Assembly (NCBI GenBank): GCA_947579605.1
Contig: OX388305.1
Span: forward strand, 21,217,542 to 21,281,541
Source of the DNA: Athripsodes cinereus
Taxonomy: Eukaryota > Arthropoda > Insecta > Trichoptera > Leptoceridae
Length of the DNA: 64,000 nucleotides
Direction of reading: 5' to 3'
The position numbers and the translations under genes are program-made. Under the pieces are notes generated by a model. It was given only the letters and a program-made list of their open reading frames with translations, did not search any database and was not told where the DNA came from. Below, piece after piece: positions 42,481 through 54,400 of the stretch. Positions within the stretch are counted from its first letter, which is position 1. Each line of letters opens with the position of its first letter.

Positions 42481-43590
42481 TATGAAACAGAAAATTATAG
42501 AAACGCTCGCTCATTCAATCGCTAAAACATCTATTTAACATCACATCATATATAAGTGAATAAATAAGCGAACAAAACAATCAAACTAAAACAATAAAGA
42601 TATGTACATATATACCACAGAAATAAGTGTGTTACAGAAAAAGTCACCAAACGATCAATTTTAAATATGTAGATTTAATAATACAGAAATGCCATTCCAA
42701 CGATTCAAAGAGTGAAACTGACAAAGTAAAAATATATACTTACTATAAGAGGGAAAAAAGAATGAAAATAATTTATGAAATAAGATCTGTCGGAATACTG
42801 TCAATACGGACATCACCCTACATTATATATATTTTTAGGCAACTTCTATATTGGCTAATTTGCTTCACTGTGATGAGAATGGACACTTCATACTAAAGCG
42901 CCTCTATTGAAATTCTTTTCTAACCGTCAAATGCTAAGTTCGGATTGATACATAATGTAAGATATGAACTATCTTTCTGTCTATAGATTTATTTATTCAT
43001 TTAAATCTATAAACCTAGGTATATAGTTTTATTATAATTTTAGTTTTATAGTTTTATTATAGTTTATTATAATTCTATGATATATTGTACGAGTAAACAA
43101 CGAAATGTAATATTTTTACTGCAAAAGTGAAAGTAGTTGTTATTCGATTGTTTTAGTAGGGTAAGGTCAGGGATCCATTGTGCATAAGTTATGTGCGCAA
43201 CGAATCAACGAGTCCTCAAAATATCACTAACCAATTTTGTTCCACACAACCTATATGAAACTGTATTGCAAATATTTTTTATTCAAATATTTTTTTCTTC
43301 GACTCTTTGTAATAAGCTAGTTCCTATTATGAATAAATGAGAAACTCGATGATCACATTTGTATTATTACGGTTCGGCAGGACGTGTTCTATAAAATGTG
43401 CGTATAAAACATTCCGAAATAGTTGTTTTTACGACACGTGATCCTTAATTTCCATAGTTTAACCCGACATCTTTCTATTCATACAGACATTAACGTTGAC
43501 AAACTCTGGAAAGACTTGAGAAACTAGTCCCGGCGAAGTATTAGTCTTATATCTCGTCTTTCCTTTTTAAGATGGATAAGCTGAAGGACA
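42481..43590. other. Stretch without recognised features
   Basis: AT-rich. A short inverted pair TATAGATTTA/TAAATCTATA lies at 42983-43013. No coding or RNA signal. Confidence 0.4.
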
Positions 43591-43598
43591 GGAGAATA

Positions 43599-44034
43599 CA
43601 CTGAGAAAGATACTAACGAAATTTCACAACGAATAATTGATACCTACGTACTATCAGATTATGACCAGAGATAGTACAAACGGTAAATTTACTAACGATT
43701 TGTTTGCGAAAAGTTAATATTATAGCTCTGCGTCTAAGTTATTAATATATTCGATTGCCCGTGGCGACACCCGATGAATCTCTTCTATACCGCCGGCAAA
43801 TCTACTCAGGGAACAATCCTCCACAATATGGTTCATTGTTTCAATTTGACCACATGCGCAGAGCTATAGCTCTTAGTTAACTCTATGCACAGGGGTCGCT
43901 TGCATACGAAATAATAATAATATTATAGATTCGTACTAATGAATCATTTGTACTATCTATGATCCTAATCTAATAGTACGTACCAATGATTCGTTGTGAA
44001 ATTTCGTTAGTATTTTTCTCAGTGTACTTGCGGA
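43599..44034. mobile_element. TA-flanked MITE with ~95-bp inverted repeats, split by a LINE piece
   Basis: Both ends read CACTGAGAAA-A/G-ATACTAACG inward, then AAATTTCACAACGAAT and GTACTAT-AGATTA, with strong reverse complementarity over 43599-43690 and 43935-44034. TA lies on both sides (43597-43598, 44035-44036), as in Tc1/mariner-type elements. The middle (about 43715-43905) is a LINE fragment, so the original MITE was about 245 bp. Confidence 0.8.
43715..43905 (-). pseudogene. LINE C-terminal zinc-knuckle fragment inside a MITE
   Basis: The minus frame reads LCACGQIETMNHIVEDCSLS, then RFAGGIEEIHRVSPRAIEYI, NNLDAEL, stop. C-x-C-x8-H-x4-C is the C-terminal knuckle of Jockey/R1-group polymerases. 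The piece ends with a very short 3' part and has an AATAATAATA run on its right. It interrupts the MITE interior. Confidence 0.7.
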
Positions 44035-44039
44035 TCTCA

Positions 44040-45015
44040 CTATGCTTCATAAAATGATCAATGGTAACGTAGATACTGTATCGGTCGGTTCATTGAATTT
44101 TTATTCCCCCCCCCCTTCCTACGTAACCTAAGAACTTTTTTCAATGGACAGACCTAATAACAATGTCGGTCAAAATAGTCTTATAAGCTTGGTGATTCAC
44201 TGACGGGGTTCAGGAGGAGTGATGCCTCCAACTTTAGTATCTTTGGAAATTGAGTGTTTTTTTTCGGTGTTAAATTAATAGTTTGCTTGATTTTAAGTAT
44301 TGCGATAGTTGTTGCTTGTTGTTGTTTGACGTAATCGGTGATTGTTTGGTTAAGTTTGTTTAGTTAAAGATGTGTAGTTGTTATTTAAGAAAGATGTTGG
44401 AATGCATCAAACAAATTGTAATTGTTTTTATATTTAATGAGCTTGAACCGTGTATGAAATTATTAAAAAATAGATAATATCTTAAATATTTTTTTTAAAT
44501 ACGCCGTTATGTATTATGATTCTATATTTTGTCCAAATTTGTCTTATTAGACAGTCCAAGACTTTGTCTTTAAACTAGCAACTAACTTAAATCCCCGGGA
44601 ATATACATCTATATAGAGAGACACAGCAAACCGTTTTTAAAACAGCATAATAACGTCTTTGTCTTTAAAAAAGCGGCTTATAATGAAATATTGCGTTTGA
44701 ATAAAATAACATGTAACTATACATATGTAAGATATTATTTCAGTAATACACACAAAATTTAAGACTTAAGTGCTTCTGCGGCTTCCGACAAACAATAATC
44801 ATTTTGATTTATTATTATTATGCTTAGTTCGGGAAGCCACAATAAATCTAATCAAAATGCAACCGCATTGCCGAAGTTATTGTTACTACGTCATATTATT
44901 GTTGGAAACGTTCTAAATTACAGTTTAGTATAATATAATTTGTAACGAACTAATACAAGAGTTAGAATAGGTATTAAATTAACTGCTTAGAACTTTACGC
45001 TTTGAAAACAAGTAT
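44040..45015. other. Stretch without recognised genes
   Basis: AT-rich; a 9-C run lies at 44107-44115. No element or gene is recognised. Confidence 0.4.
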
Positions 45016-45019
45016 CTTT

Positions 45020-45362
45020 GGAGGATTTTGGATGTAAAGTGGTATGAATATGTCACAAATGATGCTGTGCGCCGACGCCCCCGGCAGAGATCTGTAATCT
45101 CCGTGACACAAGAGAGACAATGCTCCTGGCTGGGTCATGTTATAGGTAAGAATGCCCAATGATAGTTGGCCAAAAAGAGCACTGTTCTTCCTTCGGCCCA
45201 GGCGTCTCAATACATCGTCCCTATGACAACGACATCAAAGCGCAGGGAATGTCATGGGAAAAGGTGACGCGATTGGCACAGAGACGCTCTGAATGGAGAA
45301 GGCTGCTTTCTGTCCTGTTCTCCTGAGAGGAGCGTTAAGGGCAATAATGATGATGATGATTT
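45020..45362 (+). pseudogene. RTE-type LINE C-terminal fragment, (GAT)n-tail family, longest copy
   Basis: Plus-strand frames give RRRPRQRSVISVTQERQCSW, LAGSCYR and, after a shift, HRPYDNDIKAQGMSWEKVTR, LAQRRSEWRRLLSVLFS, stop. A (GATGATGAT) tail follows at 45346-45362. This is the tail of an RTE-clade polymerase (W.DDI...W...A..R..W). It is the reference copy for the stubs at 6.8, 13.1 and 18.5 kb. Confidence 0.75.
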
Positions 45363-45651
45363 GAACTTTAATTCATACTCATCAAAACATTCTGATGTCT
45401 CTTTTCCTTGTTAGATTATTGGATCTCATTGCTCCCTTTAGATATCCTTATCTTCTATAAACTTATTCGAAGAATTTAAGAACATGCGATTTTTTTTTAA
45501 ATAGTGGATCAAGTCGGTTAGTATAAAACTCAAATAAACTCACAATGCTTTACAGCAAGCTTATACCATGAAAGTGGCAATGATCAAACTCGAACTTGAG
45601 ATTTCTCAATTGAAAATTCATGATTCAAACATCAAAAAGTTAAATCTACTG

Positions 45652-45892
45652 CTACTACACCATCACGGCATATTCCACAAGAGGGGTAGCTAGCAGACCA
45701 GTTGCACTTCATAAACACACAAGCTGTAGTTTTTGTGTCAATTAAAAATTAAGATATTTAGGATGAATAACAAAACTCATCGCTGACGTAAAATGTCAAT
45801 TGTTTCGAACACCTGCCTTGAACAGGACACTCGAAAAATAACCGAAAAGAGTGTGGGACCGATTCTTTGCCGGATGCTCCTCAAAAAGTAAA
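45652..45892 (-). mobile_element. SINE-A, near full-length older copy
   Basis: CTACACCATCACGGCATATT, AGAGGGGTAGCTAGCAGACC, GTTTCGAACACCTGCCTTGA, ACAGGACACTCGAAAAATAA and GATTCTTTGCCGGATGCTCC follow the 55-kb copy end to end. It is about 80% alike by eye, and the target duplication is no longer clear. Confidence 0.85.
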
Positions 45893-46244
45893 TTCTTTTA
45901 AAAAGTCTTAATATCGTGTCCGAAGGTTTTCTTTTTTAGATAGTTTATATAGTATGATTATTATAAAAGTTTCTATTACATTTTTTGAAATTATTCTATT
46001 TTTATGTTACCATTGATACCATAAACGATAAGAACATAAATAATAATCCACATTGAAATCAAGTTGTCACGTTTTTCATTTTATTGCTCTTAGCAAAAGA
46101 GAACCATTCCATTACTAGCTTTGACAAGTCCAGTCTAATGAAAGTAATCTTCAAATTGATAAAAAAATCTCATTTTATGATATAGGTATAAATGATGTCA
46201 AAAGAATATTTTTATATTATCACAAGCTTTGTTAAGTTAGTAGC

Positions 46245-46410
46245 TTTATTTTACCTGGTAGCACTCTTGGCTTAAAGTCACAAAGACCCGGGTTCGATTC
46301 TCTGCCAGGGCAAAATGAAAAAGATTTTTTTATATTGCCATGGGTCTAATGTTATATGTAATGTTAATGTGTTTGGTGCATTGTCTCGTTAGTACCTAAA
46401 ATAAAATATT
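46245..46410 (+). mobile_element. SINE-C, older copy
   Basis: Head: TTTACCTGGTAGCACTCTTG and B box GGGTTCGATTCTCTGCCAG. Body: CCATGGGTCTAATGTTA, GTTTGGTGCATTGTCTCGTT and AGTACCTA match the SINE-C at 3126-3372 reversed. Confidence 0.7.
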
Positions 46411-46695
46411 CATATCTTAGCAAATTATCCATTTGTATATATGTATGTATTTAAGTACCAATAGATGGAGATGTCTGAACAAAGCAAAGAAAATCGATGG
46501 CTGCCTGCATTTTGTAAATAACATTTCGTAAAAGCTCAGACCTTAGTCCAGTGGGGCATTTTATTCCATAATTTTGTTTTTTTTTTTTGTATTTACTGTT
46601 TTGGAATAAATAAATAAAAAAATATGCATTTTTAGGAATGCCTTCTCATTATTGGCTGGGTTTAGCTCTTTTTTGAATTCTAGATCATGCTCAAC

Positions 46696-46894
46696 AGACG
46701 GAAGTTTCCATATAGGTAAGACATTTTTTTTTCAAAAAGATATATCCTGGTTTTGTTATAAACCCAAACACAACACCTTTTACAGTAAGCTAAAAGCTTG
46801 TGTCGTGAAAGGGGAGTTTGCCGGCACCTGGGATCGAACCCCGGACCCCTTGTTCACAAGGCCGAGATTCTACCTCCAGGCTACCGACGAACTC
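46696..46894 (-). mobile_element. SINE-B with 18-bp target duplication
   Basis: The word TTCTAGATCATGCTCAAC occurs at 46678-46695 and again at 46895-46912, flanking the element exactly. On the minus strand the head has TAGCCTGGAGG (A box) and GGTTCGATCCC (B box). It is followed by the body and a T-rich end (A-rich on the element strand). Confidence 0.9.
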
Positions 46895-46919
46895 TTCTAG
46901 ATCATGCTCAACCGACGAA

Positions 46920-48740
46920 CATTGTTTAACCTATTTCACTTCTAATAAAAGCAATCATACGTATTAACGAACTGGGTTCAATATAAACATGGAAGTTCTA
47001 AGTACGTACATGGTCTCTATTCATAATAATATTTGCGTTCAAAGACCATTCACTCGTTACCAAAAATAATGATAATCATAAGGCAAAGTAATATTATCAT
47101 CTTGACAAATACTCACTGGAGACTTATACTACATGTATAATTCAAATTTAATGTTACACAACCATTAATAATTATTTGTCCGCGCTTGCTATACCATATT
47201 ATTATTTTATAAGTACGAAGGAGAACAATGAATATTATTATACTAGTAAACTTTGTAGATGAAATAATTAATGTTCTACGGGTTATCTCACCACAAACCG
47301 CATTTGGATAGCTTAAGTCTAAGATCATGATCTCAAAGTATCAGCTATGATTTCCGGACCTCTTACCATCTTTCCCTTTATCAGACTAAGATTTTGAGAT
47401 ATTATATAACGGTTTGCCGCACTATGACGTGTTGAATTAGCAGTCTGTATAAGATCTTACAAATTTGTCTGAAAAAAAAATTAAGATTTTTTCAGAAAAT
47501 TTTATGTTAATTATTTCTATTTAAATAGTTTTAGACAATATTTTTTTAAGATTTATAATTAAAATGAATAAATATAACTCATTAATGTAATTTATAAGAT
47601 CCGAGCAAAATAGGATTTTTTTATATATGCCTATTATATGTATGTATGTGAGATTTTACAAAAAAAATGGCTTTTACATGGGACTCAAATGTATATAAAT
47701 ATACAAGGAATATACTGATGATGTATAAAATGCAACATTGACCTTTATAAGTATAAATGATTAATACACTAGCTACAAAAATCTAAATATATTTGTTCAT
47801 GTAGACAATAAAATACACTGATACAGATTTTAGAAACTATCATGAAACGTAAAATCGTTTGCACAAAGCGGTATTAAAATGAGAATACATAAAAATGCAT
47901 CCTCATTACTAATCTTCCCACATGTTAAAATAATACAGAAAAGATAGTTAAAATAAGTTATAACAGTAAAATGAAACCTTAATATAATAACATATGTAGA
48001 TAGTCTTGTATCAAACACCGAATAATTCAAACTTTCTACCACATACTCCTACTACTCGTACTACCAGTAGGTACTTATTAGAAATAGTAGAACAACCAGA
48101 AGCAAAAGTACCATGTAGAAATTTGTACTGCATGTACATATATAATATGTAAGGTACAACCACAACATCCCACAGTATTACGGGAATCTATATGTTTATT
48201 GTTGTATGCTTTGCACAAAAGTACAAGTCTAGTGTTGGAGAATATTGTTTCACTATGTGTGTTTCTGAACTTACAACACAACACAAGATTATTATACTGA
48301 GTACTAACGCTATACAATATTATGAACATGATGCACTGACAAAGGTTAACTTTGACTTTTGCTTTGATTTCATAGTTTATACTTAAATATATAATATGCA
48401 TACCATCACGTGGCTTCAGAAAGGAAAGTCTGACACTTAATCCTCCATCATCGACTCTTTTCCTTGTACACGCTTTTTACTTCCACAGCTTTCATACAAT
48501 TCATAGTTATTAATAAAACAAGCTATAAAGTTATTCTACTGTTCATTTTATAAAAAATATTTTTTTCTTTTTGCTTGTCGATGAGAATGGTACTCTTGAA
48601 GTCTGCTAGCAAATTTATAAAGACAATTGATATCGATTCTCCACTAATAAACTAACACTTCGAATTTTAATATTCCAGGACATGTCACATTAAAATCTTG
48701 TGCAGTATGGCGGCCTACTGAAAACCTAAAATAAATTTGT
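46920..48740. other. Stretch with little recognisable content
   Basis: AT-rich. The short dispersed repeat (GCTTGTCGATGAGAATGG) is at 48572-48645. Frames at 47830-48042 and 48078-48401 show no motif and are taken as chance. Confidence 0.4.
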
Positions 48741-48749
48741 GCTTCTAAT

Positions 48750-49289
48750 TAGTGTTGTGGAATTCTCAAGAAATAATTTTCAAGAAATTTACCGAGAAAT
48801 TTCTCGGTAAATTTCTCGAAGTAGAGAATTTTCGGAGATTTTTTTTTTATTTTTTATTTAACAGTATAATAATAGTAATAAATACTTTATTCAATCAATC
48901 AATAACAATGTACCAAAATTTTATCACCAATATGGCTACAATTAATTATGGAAATAAAAAAAATGTTAGGTACCTATATAGAAAAAAGTCCTAATAACTG
49001 ATGAAAAATCTTGATGTTTGACACCCCACATGCCCATATTTAAGTTAAAAAAATTGCAGGGAAGTAACTACATGGAAAAAAATGTTAATAACCTCTGATT
49101 TGGGCCTTAACCAGCCCCACAATTTTTTGGATCAATCAGGTTGGCTACGAAGTGTACTGGGCAAAAGGTCATAATACCACTAAGAAAAATTATGGAGAGA
49201 AATTTCTCTTCCATCAGACGAGAAATTCTCAGCGAAATTTCTCGTTCTCGAGAAACGTCTTTGGAGAATTTTCTCTTCTCACATCACTA
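48750..49289. mobile_element. hAT element with perfect 8-bp target duplication
   Basis: CTTCTAAT flanks the element exactly (48742-48749 and 49290-49297). The ends TAGTGTTGTG and, reversed, TAGTGATGTG agree at 9 of 10. Subterminal regions carry many GAGAAATTTCTC palindromes, including a perfect 32-nt palindrome at 48784-48815 centred on the junction of AAA and TTT. No transposase is encoded in its 540 bp. Confidence 0.9.
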
Positions 49290-49299
49290 CTTCTAATAC

Positions 49300-51035
49300 A
49301 ATTTATTCAAATTTTAGATTTTTTTGTTAACGGAATTGAAGGAAATAATTTAAGTTGTAATACCTAAGCCAAGCCATTGTTGACAAATGGATCTGGATAG
49401 TAAATAATGGTAACTCCAAAGTAACTATGTTTTTATTGAGTCGTTTTACAGACGAAAAGCTGTAATTTTTTAGAAAATACGTAGTAAAAGGCCCATAAAA
49501 ATGTTTAAAATAAGCAGTGTTTTTAATATAACATTTTATTTATTTTTTTATTGCAAAGGTACTAAATATGTTTTTTTTTTTGGAAATTAGTCTTTCCATG
49601 AAAGAAATTCAATAATAATGTATGATATGAGGACAAATTATAAAATAATACGAAGGAAAATAACTTACTTATAGTGTTTTTTGCATGGGTTTGCATTCGT
49701 TGATGAGGTGACAAGTTAACAAATATATTATAATAAAAAAATGAAACATAATCGTATTCTAATAACCTCCGTTAAAATACAAATAAATGCTTGATCATAT
49801 TCTAATAACCCTTAATTATTGAAGATGATCAAGGTTGTCGCTATGTAAATGATAAAAAATATTCTCTTAATTACCGATTTGAATAATTCGATAAGCAATA
49901 TTTACAATATTATGAATCGAAAACTACGTTAGATTAAGCTTCCATGCGACATTTTTACCTCCGATCATTAAATATTCAGTTTGATTATCAAAATGTCTAA
50001 TAATTAAAAATGTTTTCCGTTTTCCACGTTTTTTGTATAAGTTTTAAGAGTATATTTTTGAAGTATTTTTGCTTTCAAATTATTTTTACACTAATTAAGC
50101 TACTTTTCTGCTAATTTTCAGATCTCCTCTTTGTCCCTCCTCTGGGGACATGGGTGTTCGATTACATTGTCATATTGTTTTATTTCAACACGATCTTTGT
50201 ATAAAACATTTTTTTAGTATACTTTTTAAGCTGACTGTAAATTGTGTATTTTATTGTGGAAGCCATTTATTCCTAAAACAATTTTTTCTTCAAAATTTCT
50301 CAATACTTCGATGTTACAATATTTTCAGTTGTTGAAGACAGATTTCTTTTTCATTCATTTTGATACAAGCTTGAACCTCGGCTTTGCTCTGAAGAAAAAT
50401 AATGAATTGATATAAAAACTAAGTGGAAAAAATATTTTATAAATGAGCAACATGATAACAACTTTTTGGGTCGTAATTATAAATAAAATGTTTAAATTAT
50501 TTTGTTAACATTACAGTTATGAAATATTTCATATTTTTATATTGCCACTAAGTGTGCTAAAAAAAACAATTTAACAATTCGTTAACATATTCAAATGTGC
50601 ACGTTTTTCTTGAAAATAACATTGATTTATCATTTGTTTTCCATGCAATATAAGCTACGTTCTTCGTAAGACAAACAAGTTTAAGTGAATGAAATTATTT
50701 CACAAAAATTAATGCATTCTTTAAAAAACATGAGAGAAAGGAAAGTTGGTGAAATTAATTAATAAAACAAGCTGAGCCAATTCATATTCATCGTAACACC
50801 TAGATTGACGTAACACTTGAAAAATACTTCAACCAACTGTTGATACGATCAGGTTGATTAAATAAATGATTTTGTTAAAAATTCACTTTTATTCTTGAGA
50901 TTATTATTATATGCCATACTCTCTATACGACATATTGCAAGCAAGTGTTACAATGAATGTATCCATAGACAACTACTGACAACTCTCATATTATCCTGTG
51001 TTGCGGTCTGTCAAACTTATCAACACTAACTAGCA
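49300..51035. other. Stretch without recognised features
   Basis: AT-rich DNA with no coding or repeat signal that I can support. Confidence 0.45.
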
Positions 51036-51039
51036 GTAT

Positions 51040-51240
51040 TATCTCGACATCTCCCAAAATTGCGGAACCCAGTAGACCAACTGCACGTAAAAACATACTT
51101 TTCATACTTATAACAACAAAAAACAATCAGGAAAGGTTCATACCTCAACGCTAAGTAAAGATCGAAGATTATTATGCCGGATTTATTATGTCTTTACAGA
51201 TCACCCGAAAACTTGCCGCAAAGATTTGGTATGGACTCAA
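51040..51240 (-). mobile_element. SINE-A, heavily degraded
   Basis: GACATCTCCCAAAATTGCGG, CCAGTAGACCAACTGCACG, AACAATCAGGAAAGGTTCAT and CACCCGAAAACTTGCCGC keep the SINE-A order in reverse. Confidence 0.5.
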
Positions 51241-51244
51241 TAAA

Positions 51245-52230
51245 ATATGATCTTAATACGCGAACGATATATTACAATCACACTTGCTGAAATATTTATC
51301 AAGTTTTGTAATAAAAATATTTCGTCTGTGATTGATATATAATTCTTCAAGTTGTTTTGTCATGATGAAGTCTATTTGCTGAGATTTATTCGTTTCAGTT
51401 CCTAATACCTAACATCGAGAAAAATGTAAATTGATATCAATATTTTGCAGATTTCCTTCAACCCTGCCAAAAATATTGATGCAAATTTGCTTCATCATTC
51501 TCTTACATTTTTATTATTTATTCCAAAATCTTTATTTTTCTTCAAATGGATAAAGAGATGATATTCAAATCTTTTAGACAGTACGTATAATGGAATACAA
51601 TAAGTCAATGACATATCCATACGTAGATTTTATTTTTCAGATAAATCTTTGTAAATTGATGATTAATATTCAGGAAAAACTATATTTCAAATGTATGTAA
51701 AGTAGCCAAAAGGTTTATTTCACGATAGCCTTTTTTATGCCTAGATATAATATAAACATTTATGTTTCTAATCTATATAGTAGCAATAACAAGATTCTAT
51801 TGCTTTTTACTACGAAATTACAATTCTTTCTTCTGCGTCGAACCTTTTCAAATATTTCGAATAATCAAACTACTTCTCTACAATATATTAATACCATTGT
51901 ATGTCTACACACATGCTTTCTAAGACTACCTTATATACATTTGATTCCGTTTTTTGTTAATAATATTATGACATGTGTCCGTATGTACGTTCATCTTCTT
52001 GAATTAGGTATTTCATTAAAGAAATAGTAAAAAAGGTTTCACTTTCTATAAACATTACAACTTGGGCAAAGTTTCTGGGTATCGATCTTAATTCAAATGT
52101 GTATTTTGTTAAAAATATTTTGCAACCCTAATTCATTCATCATACATTTAATACAATGTTTGTCAACGACTTAAAATTATTTAATTTTTTTTTTAATTTT
52201 AATAATAGTTCTGTTGTGATATAATCATAC
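51245..52230. other. Stretch without recognised features
   Basis: AT-rich. The 96-codon frame at 51737-52027 has no recognisable motif. Nothing to annotate. Confidence 0.4.
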
Positions 52231-52234
52231 TATA

Positions 52235-52875
52235 CTATACTATACCCTCACGCCGTGTCCCAAGTGGGGTAGGCAGAGAGAACGGAACGCCAAACAGATC
52301 TATCTTTACACACTTCCTTCGCTTCCTCCACATTCATACAGTTTCTCATACACGCACGTCGCGGTTCCTCTTACTCAACACGCGGCTATCCTTGAGAATT
52401 TGATCCACGTGATCAAGCCACGTGGTTCTCGGACTCCCGCGTTTCCTCACACCCTTTCTTTCAGACAAGTATATCCTCTTTATCACTCTTACCTCGTTCA
52501 TTCGTTCAACATGCCCAAACCACCGTAGTTTATTCACGAGCATTCTGTCCACAACACTCTTCTTGCATCCGCTCTTCTTCTAATATCCTCATTTTTCACT
52601 CTATCCCGCAGCGTTTTACCAACCATTCTTCTCAACGGTCGCATCTCTACTGCATTTATTCCACTTTCGTCCTTCTTCAACCACGTCCATGTCTCGCTTG
52701 CATACGTAAGTGACGGTACCAGAATGGAATTGTGCACCAGCATTTTAGCCATGTTCGACACATTGCCATTGCTGTCAATGGGTCGAAGTGCACCGTTTAC
52801 TCTAGCACCGGCCACTTTCCTTCTTTCAATGTCCCTATCGCATCTTCCATCCCTCGCAAACATACTTCCCAAATA
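52235..52875 (-). pseudogene. LINE-A copy 7, with TATAG tail
   Basis: Minus frames 52534-52872 and 52346-52552 give 'MFARDGRCDRDIERRKVAGA', 'NSILVPSLTYASETWTWLKK', then 'KLRWFGHVERMNEVR' and 'SPRTTWLDHVDQILKD'. A short deletion near 52570 (RRMSGCKKSV region) and an extra base pair near 52360 shift the frame. The tail is (TATAG)n at plus 52229-52246. The 5' truncation is at CTTCCCAAATAATATAAA. Confidence 0.9.
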
Positions 52876-52954
52876 ATATAAATATTAAATTTTTGATAAT
52901 AAACAATATAAATATAATTAAAAAACACTATTACTTTCACAAATTATATAAAGA

Positions 52955-52998
52955 GTTATAAGTACTTTTCGGACGTCCGTCCATCATCAGTAACAACT
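52955..52998 (-). other. CTGATGA-hairpin-GAAA motif (hammerhead-like core)
   Basis: On the minus strand ACTGATGATGGACGGACGTC then CGAAAAGT gives CTGATGA, a GGAC/GTCC stem and GAAA. This is the conserved two-strand core of hammerhead ribozymes, as found in Penelope-like elements. Stem I/III partners are not evident. A similar motif is at 26174. Confidence 0.4.
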
Positions 52999-53215
52999 TA
53001 GAACTTGTAAAAAATATTAAATTTACATCTTTAGCTATTTCTTTCTTCTTTTTCTCGAATCAACAGCCTTTTATGTTAGTTCAAAAATAATTACTTTCCT
53101 GTAAGAAGTCAGATTGAGAGCTAGTATTCAAATAAGAATTTTGCCAAATATCTATCTTTTGTCGGGCAATATACACATTCACTTACGGACAAATGATTTG
53201 TGAAATCAATATCTC

Positions 53216-53262
53216 TTCAGATAGATAGATAGATAGACCATAGATAGATAGGTAGATGGATA
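53216..53262. repeat. (GATA)n microsatellite, interrupted
   Basis: AGATAGATAGATAGATAG, a CCAT break, then AGATAGATAGGTAGATGG. Simple tandem repeat. Confidence 0.85.
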
Positions 53263-53494
53263 ACTCACTTTGTAATATTACGACTCGAATGATTTATTGT
53301 TGATGGTTAGTACGATTTGCAAATCTCTTTTCCATTCTTGATAATATTATGACATTCACATAGATTCTATTTCCGTATTCTTACACATTTTCTTTTTGCC
53401 AGTTGAGAAAAAAAAACCTAAGATTTTTCTTTGTATATGTGATTAGGTAGGTTCTAATAAATGTAAAATAAAGGTTTGTACGTGAACATAGAGC

Positions 53495-53600
53495 AGATTG
53501 ACTCCGGAAGAATCCGATCCGGGGTTCCCCGCTTGAAGATGGGCAACCACCCGCCTGAGATGGGGTTTACAAACATTCCAGTTCATCGTACAAAAATCAG
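53495..53600. other. Local GC-rich island of unknown origin
   Basis: GAAGAATCCGATCCGGGGTT, CCGCTTGAAGATGGGCAACC and ACCCGCCTGAGATGGGG stand out from the AT-rich surroundings. The minus frame (PHLRRVVAHLQAGNPGS) is not recognised. It may be a UTR of an unknown retroelement or an old exon. Confidence 0.3.
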
Positions 53601-54064
53601 AAGATAACCAAACTGTAATTTTCTGTGTACGAAACACCTCAATTACCCATATTTTTTTTATTCTGGAAATTAACTGGTTGGGCAAAAATAAATGTTTTGT
53701 GTCGGCAGACCGATTATTTTATACTAAACAAACAAATTAGTTCTACCTTATAAGCATTCTAGGAACCTCTTCTAAAAAACTATTGTTTCTCTTGTAAAAA
53801 ATAAGACAAATAGTGACAGACCTTCTTGTTCATAAAGAGAATAATTTATTACACTAAGGCCTTGAGCACTGAGCATAGTAAAATGTAATTGGTACAAGGT
53901 TACTTATAATAAAAAAAGGTAATAATAGCTTTGATATTATATACTCATTATAGATACCTACTCGTATTAATCCAAAATATTTATGTTTTCAATTTGACAC
54001 ATTCAAAAGTAAATTCACTCATCCATTATAATTAAATGTGTTTCTAAAAATGACATATATACAT

Positions 54065-54240
54065 ACTTACTTTACTTTTGGAGCCCTTGCTGGATAAGGT
54101 CGTGCACGTGGACGGAGCCTATATGCGGCAGTGGGTGCCCCCCCCCCCCGTGAATCTTGAACCAATTCTGACCAGCCCCTCCTGTCAGCGGCAATGCTCT
54201 TTGCATCCTCGGGCTTCAGTCGTCTGCATCAAATTGAAAA
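54065..54240 (-). pseudogene. LINE C-terminal stub
   Basis: Minus frame: MQTTEARGCKEHCR, stop, QEGLVRIGSRFTG, then APSTCTTLSSKGSKSKVSM. In a shifted frame 'AADRRGWSELVQDS' is readable, a common end of non-LTR polymerases. An 11-12 C run at 54139-54150 interrupts it. Confidence 0.55.
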
Positions 54241-54284
54241 AATGACGTATATAAACCAAATTACGGGTAAATTAAGCTTTAACC

Positions 54285-54400
54285 AGCCTGAGAAGATTTG
54301 TCTACATTGGGACACCTTTCATGTTTCTTACTAAAGAAGAAGTTTCCACAATCTGACATTGTGCAGATGAGGTGTCTAATGAGAAAACTAAGTTTAACTT
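54285..54400. repeat. Distant relative of the 14.7-kb foldback arm
   Basis: ATTGGGACACCTTTCATG, TTTCTTACT and CACAATCTGACATTGTGCAG follow the order of the foldback arm (TTGGGACACCTTTCTCACTT, then ACACAATGTTGCATTGTG) with substantial divergence. Confidence 0.35.

Noticed and set aside
46652..46900. 82-codon plus-strand frame
   Set aside because: It runs through SINE-B in antisense and is an artefact of that element.
48078..48401. 107-codon minus-strand frame with cysteines
   Set aside because: Cysteines are irregular, there is no signal peptide or family motif, and an overlapping plus frame of similar length exists. Taken as chance.
51737..52027. 96-codon plus-strand frame
   Set aside because: Hydrophobic and AT-driven composition; no motif or gene context.
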